Of a stretch of DNA of 64,000 bases, positions 8,280-16,871 are shown in pieces. The notes under the pieces are model-generated. The model saw only the letters and a program-made list of their open reading frames with translations, was not told the DNA's origin and did not search any database. This DNA comes from UBA10677 sp045532295 (GTDB taxonomy: Bacteria > Bacillota > Clostridia > Christensenellales > Pumilibacteraceae), in assembly GCA_045532295.1 (NCBI GenBank), contig JAZSFP010000007.1, positions 186,001 through 250,000 on the forward strand, read 5' to 3'. Numbering within the stretch: the stretch's first letter is position 1; the number at the start of each line of letters is the position of its first letter. The position numbers and the translations under genes are program-made.

Positions 8280-9455
8280 ATGGATTTAATTGAAACCTTG
8301 CTTTCCCTTTGGGAGAGTACGGGTATAGCGCACTCGATTGCTCACGCAGAGTGGCAAAACTACGTGATGATACTCGTATCGTTCGTGCTTTTCTACCTTG
8401 CAATCGTTAAGCAGTTCGAGCCTTTGTTGCTTTTACCCATAGCGTTCGGTATGTTTATCATAAACATTCCCGGCGCGTACAACGTTTTGTACGGAACAGG
8501 ACACTCGATGACAGAAATTGCTCCGGGTGAAACGCCTTCTTACGGTCTATTCCATTTCCTTGAAATAGGCGTGTCTAAAGTAATCTATCCGCCTCTTATC
8601 TTCCTTGGAATAGGCGCGATGACTGACTTTGGTCCGCTTATTGCTAACCCCAAGAGCCTTCTTATAGGTGCGGCTTCGCAACTTGGCGTATTCGTAACCT
8701 TCCTTGGCGCAATTTTTCTCGGTTTCCCTGCAGAAGCGGCGGCTGCTATCGGTATTATCGGTGGCGCGGACGGTCCTACTGCAATTTACGTAACGCAACA
8801 ACTTTATCCCGAACTTCTTTCGACGATAGCGATTGCGGCGTATTCGTATATGGCGCTAATTCCCGTAATTCAGCCTCCGATTATGAAACTTCTTACGACT
8901 GAGAAAGAGCGTAAGATTAAAATGGAGCAACTTCGTCCCGTATCCAAGAAAGAGAAGATTATTTTCCCTATTGCCGTAACGCTTATTTGCGGTCTTATTC
9001 TTCCCGATTCTTTACCTCTTTTAGGTATGCTTATGCTTGGTAACCTCTTCAAAGAGAGTATGGTAACCGAGCGTTTAGCAAAGACTGCAAGCAACGAACT
9101 TTGCAATATCATTACTATTCTTCTTGGAACGATTGTGGGAACGAAAGCAATGGGCGCAACCTTCCTTAACCTTCAAACTTTGCTTATCGTAGTACTTGGT
9201 CTCGTTGCGTTCTGTTTCGGTACTGTCGGCGGTCTTTTGATGGCGAAATTGCTCAACGTTCTTTCGGGTGGAAAGATTAACCCCCTTATCGGTTCAGCGG
9301 GCGTTTCCGCAGTACCTATGGCGGCGCGCGTATCGCAAAAAGTTGGTCAAGAATACGACCCCAACAACTATTTGCTTATGCACGCAATGGGTCCCAACGT
9401 AGCAGGTGTAATCGGCTCGGCAGTTGCAGCCGGTGTATTCCTTGCGCTTTTCTAA
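8280..9455 (+). CDS. oadB: Sodium ion-translocating decarboxylase, beta subunit
   Basis: A 391-residue polytopic membrane protein that decarboxylates carboxybiotin and pumps Na+ outward. The family core GGADGPTAIYVT is present, with the Asp known to be essential for sodium binding, as are the paired motifs SAGVSAVPMAARVSQ and MHAMGPNVAGVIGSA. GGGGG 8 bases before ATG 8280 acts as ribosome site. Its presence shows that this operon conserves energy as a sodium gradient, unlike soluble transcarboxylase. Confidence 0.95.
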   Translation: MDLIETLLSLWESTGIAHSIAHAEWQNYVMILVSFVLFYLAIVKQFEPLLLLPIAFGMFIINIPGAYNVLYGTGHSMTEIAPGETPSYGLFHFLEIGVSKVIYPPLIFLGIGAMTDFGPLIANPKSLLIGAASQLGVFVTFLGAIFLGFPAEAAAAIGIIGGADGPTAIYVTQQLYPELLSTIAIAAYSYMALIPVIQPPIMKLLTTEKERKIKMEQLRPVSKKEKIIFPIAVTLICGLILPDSLPLLGMLMLGNLFKESMVTERLAKTASNELCNIITILLGTIVGTKAMGATFLNLQTLLIVVLGLVAFCFGTVGGLLMAKLLNVLSGGKINPLIGSAGVSAVPMAARVSQKVGQEYDPNNYLLMHAMGPNVAGVIGSAVAAGVFLALF

Positions 9456-9478
9456 TCTAATTAAGGAGATAATTTATT

Positions 9479-10876
9479 ATGGTTAAAATAATGGAAACCG
9501 TTCTTCGTGACGGTCATCAATCTCAAGCCGCAACCCGTATGCGCCTTGAAGAAATGCTCCCCGTAGCAGAACAACTTGATAAGGTTGGTTATTATGCGTT
9601 AGAGGCGTGGGGTGGCGCTACTTTCGATAGTTGCCTTCGCTATCTTAACGAAGATCCTTGGGAGAGACTTCGCGCGCTTCGTAAGGCAATCCCTAACACT
9701 AAACTTCAAATGCTCCTTCGTGGTCAAAACCTTCTTGGTTATAAGCATTACGCTGACGACGTCGTTGATCTTTTCTGTAAAAAGGCTATTGAAAACGGTA
9801 TTGACGTAATTCGTATTTTCGACGCTCTTAACGACCCTAGAAATATCGAAACGGCTCTTAAGGCTACTAAGAAGTACGGCGGAACGGCTGAAATTGCTTT
9901 CAGTTATACCACCAGCGAAGTTCATACTATTGAGTATTTCGTAAATCTTGCGCTTGAGTACGAGAGAATGGGCGCGGACATTATCTGTATTAAAGATATG
10001 GCAAACCTTCTTCTTCCTTACGACGCTTACGAACTCGTTTCTAAACTTAAGGCGGCGTTAAAGCCCGAAACTCTTATCCATCTTCATACCCACAATACTG
10101 CTGGTACCGGCGATATGGTTAACCTTAAGGCTATCGAGGCAGGTTGTGATATCGTAGATACTGCACTTTCGCCCCTTGGTAACGGTACTTCTCAGCCTTC
10201 TACTGAGGCTTTGGTTGCTACATTGAAGGGTACTCAGTACGATACTGGTATCAATCTTGAAGACCTTAACGTTCTTACTAAGCACTTTAACGAAGTTGCT
10301 ACTCGTCTTACTGAGGATGGTTTCTTGAGTTCTAAAGTTCTTAAAGTAGACGTTAACGCTCTTATTTACCAAGTTCCCGGCGGTATGCTTTCTAACCTTA
10401 TTTCCCAACTTAAACAAGCGGGAAAGAGCGATAAACTTTTGGAAGTTCTTGAAGAAGTTCCCAGAGTTAGAGCAGACCTTGGATATCCTCCCCTTGTAAC
10501 CCCCTCTAGCCAAATCGTTGGAACGCAAGCAGTTCTTAACGTTCTTGCTGGCGAGAGATATAAAATGGTTACCAAAGAAACTAAGGGTATCTTAAAGGGC
10601 GAGTACGGTAAACTTCCTCTCGAACCCTCTGAGGATATCGTTAAGAAGATTATCGGCGACGAAGAGCGTATTACTTGTCGTCCTGCAGACCTCATTGCCC
10701 CCGAACTTGAGAGCATAAAAGAGGAGATTGCAGAGTACTACGAGAGCGAAGAAGATTTACTTACTTACGCGCTTTTCCCCCAACTTGCTATACCTTTCTT
10801 TAAGCGTCGTCAAGCAGCGAAGTACGGTATTGACAAGACTGTATACGATAAGGACAATCAGGTTCATCCCGTATAA
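9479..10876 (+). CDS. oadA: Oxaloacetate decarboxylase alpha / pyruvate carboxyltransferase (5S-type) subunit
   Basis: Transfers the carboxyl group between oxaloacetate/pyruvate and biotin. The TIM-barrel starts with ETVLRDGHQS and shows the carbamylated-lysine region CIKDMANLL, the metal-binding HLHTH, and GNGTSQPSTEAL. A conserved PYC/OADA C-terminal domain follows. It is 465 aa long and ends without a biotin domain, which is supplied by the separate carrier, so it corresponds to the transcarboxylase 5S or two-piece OadA form. It is the last gene of the operon and ends before a strong hairpin. Confidence 0.94.
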   Translation: MVKIMETVLRDGHQSQAATRMRLEEMLPVAEQLDKVGYYALEAWGGATFDSCLRYLNEDPWERLRALRKAIPNTKLQMLLRGQNLLGYKHYADDVVDLFCKKAIENGIDVIRIFDALNDPRNIETALKATKKYGGTAEIAFSYTTSEVHTIEYFVNLALEYERMGADIICIKDMANLLLPYDAYELVSKLKAALKPETLIHLHTHNTAGTGDMVNLKAIEAGCDIVDTALSPLGNGTSQPSTEALVATLKGTQYDTGINLEDLNVLTKHFNEVATRLTEDGFLSSKVLKVDVNALIYQVPGGMLSNLISQLKQAGKSDKLLEVLEEVPRVRADLGYPPLVTPSSQIVGTQAVLNVLAGERYKMVTKETKGILKGEYGKLPLEPSEDIVKKIIGDEERITCRPADLIAPELESIKEEIAEYYESEEDLLTYALFPQLAIPFFKRRQAAKYGIDKTVYDKDNQVHPV

Positions 10877-10887
10877 CGAGAATATTG

Positions 10888-10930
10888 CTACCGCCTCGCC
10901 CTTATTTTTGGACAAGGCGGTAGATTTATA
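10888..10930 (+). terminator. Terminator of the decarboxylase operon
   Basis: Perfect 9-bp stem CTACCGCCT / AGGCGGTAG with an 18-base loop. The tail is AT-rich but lacks a pure T run, so termination may be partial. Confidence 0.7.
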
Positions 10931-10938
10931 AAATAGAA

Positions 10939-10950
10939 GGGTACGTACCC
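10939..10950 (+). promoter_or_regulatory. Palindrome in leader of the flavoprotein gene
   Basis: GGGTACGTACCC is a perfect 12-base palindrome 20 bases before the ATG. A related sequence, with the same 13-base AGAAGGGTACGTA start, precedes the response regulator gene at 50680. Confidence 0.35.
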
Positions 10951-10970
10951 GTTCGTTTTTGAGGAAGTCA

Positions 10971-12185
10971 ATGGAAATCATAGTAATAGGAGCAGGCCCT
11001 GCGGGGTTAATTGCATCTGCTGAGGCTGCCAAAAATGGAGCAAAAACGCTACTTTTTGAGCGTAATGAAAAGCCTGGAAAAAAATTATATATTACGGGTA
11101 AAGGTAGATGCAACGTTACCAATATGTGTTCTCCAAGAGAATTCCTTGAAAGCGTAGTTACTAACCCTAAATTTCTTTACGGCGCGATTAATTCGTTTAC
11201 TCCGCAAGACACCGTTTCTCTTATCGAGAGTATGGGAGTTAAAACGAAAGTTGAGCGAGGGAATAGAGTTTTTCCTTTGTCCGACAAGGCGAGTGATATA
11301 ACTAAAGCACTCGTAAAGAACGCCGAAAAAAACGGTGTTGAATTTCGTTCCGTAGACGTTATCGACGTCTTTAAGACTGACGATGGTTTTACGGTAGTGT
11401 CCCAAAATGGAAATTATTGTTGTGATAAACTAATTCTTGCTTGTGGTGGCGTCAGTTATCCCGCAACGGGCAGTAACGGAGATGGCTTTAAGTTAGCGCA
11501 AAAACTTGGACATAGTATTACGAAACTTTCCCCTGCACTCGTGCCTATAAAGTTAAAAGAAGACGTTAAGTCTTTAATGGGGCTTTCGCTTAAAAACGTT
11601 ACGGTGACGGTTGGCGAAGGGAAAAAGGCGAAGTCGCTTTTCGGTGAAATGTTATTTACTTCAAACGGCGTAAGCGGTCCGATTGTTTTATCGCTATCAA
11701 GTTTTATCAACAAAGAAGTTGTAAAGGGTAAAAAACTTTATATTGACCTTAAACCTGCGCTTTCAGTTGACGTTCTCGATAAGCGAATACTTAGTGATTT
11801 TGAGAAGGTTAAAAATAAGGCGTTTAAGAATTCGCTTGATGAACTTCTTCCTAAAAGTCTTATTCCTTATATAGTAGAGCGCAGTAGAATTAAGGCGGAT
11901 AAGCCGGTAAATTCCATATCAAAAGAAGAGAGAGCAAGGCTCGTTTCTCTTCTAAAATCACTTGATTTTACGATTGACGAACTTTATCCTATTGACGCTG
12001 GCATAGTAACTTCAGGTGGTGTAGACGTAAAGCAAGTTAATCCTAAAACGATGGAAAGTAAAATTCATAAAGGATTATTTTTTGCAGGCGAAATGCTTGA
12101 CTTAGACGCGCTTACGGGCGGATTTAATATTCAAATTGCGTTGTCGACAGGTTTTCTTGCTGGAAAATCATCGGCAATCGTTTAG
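10971..12185 (+). CDS. NAD(P)/FAD-dependent oxidoreductase (HI0933/BaiN-like flavoprotein)
   Basis: A 404-residue flavoprotein. The N-terminal Rossmann motif is IGAGPAGLIAS (FAD), followed by the family blocks ERNEKPGKKLYITGKGRCN and, near the C-terminus, GEMLDLDALTGGFNIQIA. Members are widespread and mostly uncharacterised; one was proposed as a bile-acid reductase (BaiN), which should not be assumed here. The start is ATG 10971 after GAGG, since an in-frame TTG 12 bases upstream has no ribosome site. It ends 9 bases before aroH. Confidence 0.88.
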   Translation: MEIIVIGAGPAGLIASAEAAKNGAKTLLFERNEKPGKKLYITGKGRCNVTNMCSPREFLESVVTNPKFLYGAINSFTPQDTVSLIESMGVKTKVERGNRVFPLSDKASDITKALVKNAEKNGVEFRSVDVIDVFKTDDGFTVVSQNGNYCCDKLILACGGVSYPATGSNGDGFKLAQKLGHSITKLSPALVPIKLKEDVKSLMGLSLKNVTVTVGEGKKAKSLFGEMLFTSNGVSGPIVLSLSSFINKEVVKGKKLYIDLKPALSVDVLDKRILSDFEKVKNKAFKNSLDELLPKSLIPYIVERSRIKADKPVNSISKEERARLVSLLKSLDFTIDELYPIDAGIVTSGGVDVKQVNPKTMESKIHKGLFFAGEMLDLDALTGGFNIQIALSTGFLAGKSSAIV

Positions 12186-12194
12186 GAGCAAATT

Positions 12195-12575
12195 ATGATA
12201 AATCAAATTTTTTCGCTTCGTGGAGCGACTACGATTGAGGAAAATACCGTAGAACAAATTACCGAGCGTTCGGTTGAACTTATGAAGGAACTTTTAAGTC
12301 GCAACGGAATAGGTGAAAATCCTGCGCTGACGGTAACTGATTATATTATAAGCACGACGGCGGATATTACTGCTTTTTATCCTGCTCGAGCAATTCGTGA
12401 AAGCGGAATTATCGACGCGCCTATTTTTAGCGCGCAAGAACCGAGTATTGATGGTGCGCTTCCCCTTTGCATAAGAATTCTAATGAGGGTATCTAATAGT
12501 GGTGATCCCGTTGAACCCAAGCACGCATATCTTCATAAGGCAGTGAACCTTAGAAAAGATTTATCGAATAAGTAA
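12195..12575 (+). CDS. aroH: Chorismate mutase (AroH class)
   Basis: Converts chorismate to prephenate for phenylalanine and tyrosine synthesis. The 126-residue monofunctional AroH type of the Bacillus form is recognised by LRGATT at the N-terminus (active-site Arg), FYPARAIRE in the middle, AQEPSIDGALPLCIRILMRV (Glu and Arg ligands) and HAYLHKAVNLR at the end. AGGAG precedes ATG 12195. It sits in an apparent operon with cmk, plsC and ispH-S1. Confidence 0.93.
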   Translation: MINQIFSLRGATTIEENTVEQITERSVELMKELLSRNGIGENPALTVTDYIISTTADITAFYPARAIRESGIIDAPIFSAQEPSIDGALPLCIRILMRVSNSGDPVEPKHAYLHKAVNLRKDLSNK

Positions 12576-12594
12576 CATAACGGAGGAAAAATAT

Positions 12595-13248
12595 ATGATT
12601 ATTGCAATCGACGGACCAAGCGGAGCAGGCAAAAGCACTATTGCTAAATTGCTTGCGAAAAAACTGAATATACTCTATCTTGACACCGGCGCAATGTATC
12701 GCGCGGTAGGGCTCAAAGCGCTTCGTAGCGGGGTCGATATTAAAGATGAAAAAGCGGTTGACGCTATGCTTAAGACGACCGAAATTGACGTAAAAGTCGT
12801 AGACGGTACGCAAAAAGTGTATCTTGATGGTGAAGACGTTAGCGTTGCTATTCGCGAGCATAGGGTATCAAAAGCGGCTAGTGATATTTCCGCCGTTCCT
12901 TGTGTTCGTTACGCAATGGTTGACCTTCAGAGAATTATTGCGTCTAAGCGTGATACCGTTCTTGACGGTCGTGATATCGGCACTTTCGTTCTTCCTAACG
13001 CCGAGCATAAAATTTATCTTACTGCAAGCGTTGAAGAGCGCGCTTTAAGAAGATATAACGAACTTAGAGCAAAGGGCGAAGATTGTACTTTAGAAAAGAT
13101 TGCAGAGGATATCGCTACTCGTGATTATAACGATTCTCACCGTGCCCTTGCGCCGTTAAAGAAAGCGGACGACGCGGTGGAAATTGATTCTACTTATATG
13201 ACCATTGAAGAGGTTGCTCAAAAAATTATTTCTGTTATAGGAGCGTAG
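12595..13248 (+). CDS. cmk: Cytidylate kinase
   Basis: Phosphorylates CMP/dCMP to the diphosphates. The P-loop GPSGAGKST starts at residue 7, followed by the LDTGAMYRAV block, the CMP-binding DGRDIGTFVLPNA, and RDYNDSHRALAPLKKADDAV near the C-terminus. 217 aa is the normal bacterial size. The ribosome site GGAGG is 8 bases before ATG 12595. The cmk-plsC-ispH/S1 order is common in Clostridia. Confidence 0.96.
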   Translation: MIIAIDGPSGAGKSTIAKLLAKKLNILYLDTGAMYRAVGLKALRSGVDIKDEKAVDAMLKTTEIDVKVVDGTQKVYLDGEDVSVAIREHRVSKAASDISAVPCVRYAMVDLQRIIASKRDTVLDGRDIGTFVLPNAEHKIYLTASVEERALRRYNELRAKGEDCTLEKIAEDIATRDYNDSHRALAPLKKADDAVEIDSTYMTIEEVAQKIISVIGA

Positions 13249-13252
13249 AGTT

Positions 13253-13987
13253 TTGGCTAAGTATAAACTTTATTCTTTTTTACGAGGCTTAGTGTATTTG
13301 CCCGCAAAATTAGTTTTTCCAGTAAAGATAGTTGGTAAAGAAAATCTGCCTCTTCCCGAAAAAATTATAACGGTATCTAACCATCTTTCGTGGACGGATA
13401 TCGTTATTCTCGCCGTAAACTTGCCGGGTTATCGCCATATGGTAGCGAAAAAGGAACTTGCCGCTAACAAGTTTATGGTTTGGTTGCTTGATAAGTTGGG
13501 AATAATCACTATTGACCGTGGTACTGCTGATATGGGCGCAATTAAGAAAGTTTTAGGCGCGCTTAAAAAAGGCGAGGGTATAACGATATTTCCAGAGGGA
13601 ACTCGAAATAAAGAAGGCGAAGAATTGCAAGGGGTTAAAGCGGGAACGGCTATGTTTGCAATCAAGGGCGGTAGCGAAATTATTCCCGTTATGATACATC
13701 ATCGTCAAAAAGTTTTCGCGCAAAACTACGTGTATATCGGTAAACCTTTTTCCGTTGCTGAGTATGGGCTTGGGAAAGTTGACGCTAACGCAATTGAACT
13801 TGCTGCAAACAAAATTGAAAGAAAGATGAGAGACGCTCAAGAGTATCTTAACGACTACGTTGCAAAAAAGCGTTGGCGTGAAGAAAAACTTATTAAGAAA
13901 GCGCAAAACAAACTTTGTAGGATGTTCAAAAAGGATGCGCGTAGAGCAAACAAAGAGTTTAAGAAAAAACTCAATCAATTAGTATGA
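13253..13987 (+). CDS. plsC: 1-acyl-sn-glycerol-3-phosphate acyltransferase
   Basis: Adds the second acyl chain during phosphatidic acid synthesis at the membrane. The acyltransferase motif NHLSWTD (H-x4-D) is at about residues 43-49 and FPEGTRNKEG at about 113. The last 60 residues are very basic (Lys/Arg-rich) and may bind the membrane surface; they exceed the usual length slightly. The start is TTG 13253 with AGGAG upstream. The gene overlaps the ispH start (ATGA). Confidence 0.92.
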   Translation: MAKYKLYSFLRGLVYLPAKLVFPVKIVGKENLPLPEKIITVSNHLSWTDIVILAVNLPGYRHMVAKKELAANKFMVWLLDKLGIITIDRGTADMGAIKKVLGALKKGEGITIFPEGTRNKEGEELQGVKAGTAMFAIKGGSEIIPVMIHHRQKVFAQNYVYIGKPFSVAEYGLGKVDANAIELAANKIERKMRDAQEYLNDYVAKKRWREEKLIKKAQNKLCRMFKKDARRANKEFKKKLNQLV

Positions 13988-16050
13988 AAATAATTCTTGC
14001 GAAAAACAGTGGATTTTGTTTTGGAGTTCGTTCAGCAGTTGAACTTGCTGAAAAAAACGCTGGTCCAAAGACATACACTTACGGCAATATTATTCATAAC
14101 GAACGGGTACTTACCGCTCTTGCAGAGAAAGGAATTAAAAGTACGGAAGATTTATCCGTTCTCGAGCCGTCGTCAACCGTAATAATTCGTTCGCACGGAG
14201 CGAAAAAATCCGTATACGATTATTTAAGAGAGAGGGGACATACGATTGTCGACGCTACTTGTCCGTTCGTTAAAAAAATACACGATATAGTAAAAGAACA
14301 TTACGAGAAGGGATTTCAAATCGTAATTATCGGCGCAAGTGATCATCCTGAGGTTGTTGGAATTAACGGTTGGTGTAACGATAGCGCGATAATCATAGAT
14401 GAAAAAAGCGACGTCGAAAGCCTTGCGGACTACGAAAAATTATGTTTTGTGACCCAAACCACCTTCTCAACGGAAAAATATTCACAAATTTTGAAAAAAA
14501 TTCAAACATATTGCCTAAAAACAGTTGAAATATTTGACACAATTTGTTATACTACTGTTGGTCGGCAAAATGAGGCTAAGAAATTAGCGTCTGTTTGTGA
14601 CAAAGTTTTAGTGCTTGGAAGCGCGGGTAGTTCGAATACGCGGAAATTATTCGATATTGCATCGTCGCCTACTTGTCGCTCGTACGCAGTCACTGACTTG
14701 ACTGACTTAATTAAAATTAATTTTAGCGCCGCAGACACAGTAGGTATAATAGCAGGCGCGTCAACTCCTGACGAGTTGATTATGGAGGTAAAAGAGTACA
14801 TGGAAGAAAAGAACTTTGCAGAAGTGCAGAACGAAGAGTTTCTCGAAGCGATTGACAAGTCCTTTGTCAACTACAAAGAAGGTAAGCGTATCGAAGGTAG
14901 CGTTATTACCGCTGACGAGAAGGGTATTACCCTTAAAATCGGTGGAAAGAACGACGGCTTCATTCCCGCGAATGAAGTTAACCTTGACGGTTCTTACGAC
15001 CCCGCTGCTTACGCAGAAGGCGACAAACTTGAAGTAAGAATTGGTAAGAAAGACCAAGAAACTGGTCTTATCCTTCTTTCTAAGAAAGCAATCGATGAAA
15101 TCAAAGAGGCGGATAAAGTCGTTGATACCATTCGTAACGGCGAAAACTTCGAAATCAAAATTGATAAAGAAGTTAAGATGGGTCTTACCGCTAAACTTGG
15201 AACTTATAGCATCTTCATTCCCGCATCGCAAGTAGAAGAGAGATTCGTTCGCGACCTCAAGAAGTACGTTGGTAAAAAACTCGTTGTTACTGCTCTTGAG
15301 ATTGACGACAATAAGCACAAGATTGTTGCAAGCCACCGCAAAGTAGCAGAAACGGAGCGCAAGGCTAAGGAAGATATCTTCTGGGCTAACGTTGTTCCTA
15401 ATATGATTGTAAGTGGTGTCGTTAAGCGCACCACCGCGTTCGGCGCGTTTGTAAGCGTAGACGGTTTTGACTGCCTTGCTCACATCGTTGACCTTTCTTG
15501 GACGCACATTAAGAACGTTGAAGAAGTTCTTACCGTTGGTGAGTCTTATGAATTCGTGGTTCTTTCCGCTGACCGCGAAAAGAATAGAGTGTCGCTTGGT
15601 TATAAGCAACTTCAACCCCATCCCTTCGTTGCTTGTATGGAAAAGCACCCCGTTGGTAGCACCCTTAAGGGTAAGGTTGTAAGCGTTGTACCTTTCGGCG
15701 TATTCGTTGAAGTTGAACCTCACATTGAAGGTCTCGTTCACGTATCCGAGGTTGCTCACTCCTTCGTTAAGGACATTAAAGAAGCAATCAACGTTGGCGA
15801 CGAAGTTGAAGTTAAGGTTCTTAACTACGACGAAGAAAAGCGCAACATTAACCTCAGCATTAAGGCTTGTCTTCCCGAAGAAGTAAAGGAAGAGAAGAAG
15901 GAAGAGGTTAAAGAAACCGAAGAGAAGAAGGCAAGAAAGCCCCGTAAGGTAAAAGAAAGCGCTGAGCCCCAAGAAGAGAAAGAGTGGAGCGAAGACGTTT
16001 CTAACAACCCCTTTGCTGACCTTCTTAAGAACCTTGACGTTCAAGACTAA
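13984..16050 (+). CDS. ispH: IspH (HMBPP reductase) fused to ribosomal protein S1
   Basis: A 688-residue two-part protein. Residues 1-280 form IspH, the [4Fe-4S] enzyme that makes IPP and DMAPP in the MEP isoprenoid pathway, with cluster cysteines C12, C93 and C188. After a Met-Glu-Glu-Lys linker near 278, four S1 RNA-binding repeats follow (about 300-640), for example GVVKRTTAFGAFVSVDGFDC and GKVVSVVPFGVFVEVEPHIE, then a charged Lys/Glu tail. Such fusions are known in Clostridia. Codon use changes sharply at the joint: the S1 half is heavily optimised, while the IspH half is not. A separate promoter or internal start for S1 (ATG near 14782 or 14800) is possible but not shown. Confidence 0.94.
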   Translation: MKIILAKNSGFCFGVRSAVELAEKNAGPKTYTYGNIIHNERVLTALAEKGIKSTEDLSVLEPSSTVIIRSHGAKKSVYDYLRERGHTIVDATCPFVKKIHDIVKEHYEKGFQIVIIGASDHPEVVGINGWCNDSAIIIDEKSDVESLADYEKLCFVTQTTFSTEKYSQILKKIQTYCLKTVEIFDTICYTTVGRQNEAKKLASVCDKVLVLGSAGSSNTRKLFDIASSPTCRSYAVTDLTDLIKINFSAADTVGIIAGASTPDELIMEVKEYMEEKNFAEVQNEEFLEAIDKSFVNYKEGKRIEGSVITADEKGITLKIGGKNDGFIPANEVNLDGSYDPAAYAEGDKLEVRIGKKDQETGLILLSKKAIDEIKEADKVVDTIRNGENFEIKIDKEVKMGLTAKLGTYSIFIPASQVEERFVRDLKKYVGKKLVVTALEIDDNKHKIVASHRKVAETERKAKEDIFWANVVPNMIVSGVVKRTTAFGAFVSVDGFDCLAHIVDLSWTHIKNVEEVLTVGESYEFVVLSADREKNRVSLGYKQLQPHPFVACMEKHPVGSTLKGKVVSVVPFGVFVEVEPHIEGLVHVSEVAHSFVKDIKEAINVGDEVEVKVLNYDEEKRNINLSIKACLPEEVKEEKKEEVKETEEKKARKPRKVKESAEPQEEKEWSEDVSNNPFADLLKNLDVQD

Positions 16051-16065
16051 TTGATTAACAACTTT

Positions 16066-16096
16066 AAAGCGTCTATCACACGATAGACGCTTTTTT
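16066..16096 (+). terminator. Terminator after ispH-S1
   Basis: Perfect 12-bp stem AAAGCGTCTATC / GATAGACGCTTT, ACAC loop and T6 tail. Confidence 0.95.
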
Positions 16097-16109
16097 CATA
16101 CCATTTAGT

Positions 16110-16871
16110 ATGATATTTGATTTGCATAACGATTTGTTAACTTCAGAGGAAAATATTTATAAATGTGTTGATATATATTCACAAAAAACTGTTGGAGTAG
16201 TTCTTGCGTTTTGGTCTACTAATTATAATAGATTACCAAACGTTCAGCAGTATAAAAGAAAAAACATTTACTTCGCTATTGAGGATATGCATTTTTGGGA
16301 AGAGGATATGGAGGAAGTATTGCTGGCGTTTAATCCCGTCTACTGTGGATTAACTTGGAATTTTAACAATTCTTTAGCCGGGGGAGCGTTCGACGATGGT
16401 GGACTAACGGATAAGGGGAAAAGAGTTATTGCGCTTTTAAATAGAAACGATATTATCGTCGACCTTGCTCATCTAAACAGGAAAAGTTTTTATCAAGTCG
16501 TTGATAGAGCCGATAAAGTTATTTGCTCCCATACCGCGTTTTCATCGCTAAAAAATCATCCTCGAAATATCACTGACGAGCAAGCAAGATTAATAGTTGA
16601 AAAGGGCGGGATAATAGGAGTTTCGCCCGTTATAGATTTTTTAGAAAATGAGCGCGCTTTTTTTAAAACGATAGCATACGCTATATCCCGTTTTGGCGAA
16701 AACGCAGTTGCAATAGGCTCAGATATTCACGGTTCAAAAAATATACCCATAGAACTTCAAAGTTACGACGGGTATAATATGTACGAGTTATTAAATAAAT
16801 ACGATTTAACCAAAGAGTGCGTCCATAAAGTTGCGTTTAAAAACGCGCAAAGAGTGTTATCTATAAATTAA
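16110..16871 (+). CDS. Membrane dipeptidase family protein (peptidase M19)
   Basis: Zinc dipeptidase-like TIM barrel. The expected metal ligands are present: H6 and D8 in DLHND, E58 in FAIED, H121 in DLAHLN and H141 in CSHTAF; the GSDIHG motif near 210 supplies the catalytic Asp. At 253 aa it is shorter than most M19 enzymes (310-400 aa). There is no signal peptide, so it is cytoplasmic. No ribosome site or clear promoter precedes ATG 16110, which sits just after a terminator. Its 3' end overlaps the convergent AraC gene by 11 bases. Confidence 0.85.
   Translation: MIFDLHNDLLTSEENIYKCVDIYSQKTVGVVLAFWSTNYNRLPNVQQYKRKNIYFAIEDMHFWEEDMEEVLLAFNPVYCGLTWNFNNSLAGGAFDDGGLTDKGKRVIALLNRNDIIVDLAHLNRKSFYQVVDRADKVICSHTAFSSLKNHPRNITDEQARLIVEKGGIIGVSPVIDFLENERAFFKTIAYAISRFGENAVAIGSDIHGSKNIPIELQSYDGYNMYELLNKYDLTKECVHKVAFKNAQRVLSIN

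Noticed and set aside
7915..8403. 162-codon minus-strand frame
   Set aside because: Produced by the Ala/Pro repeat linker of the biotin carrier gene; no start signal.
14761..16044. 427-codon open frame on the minus strand
   Set aside because: Shadow of the codon-biased S1 half of the IspH-S1 fusion; no independent support.
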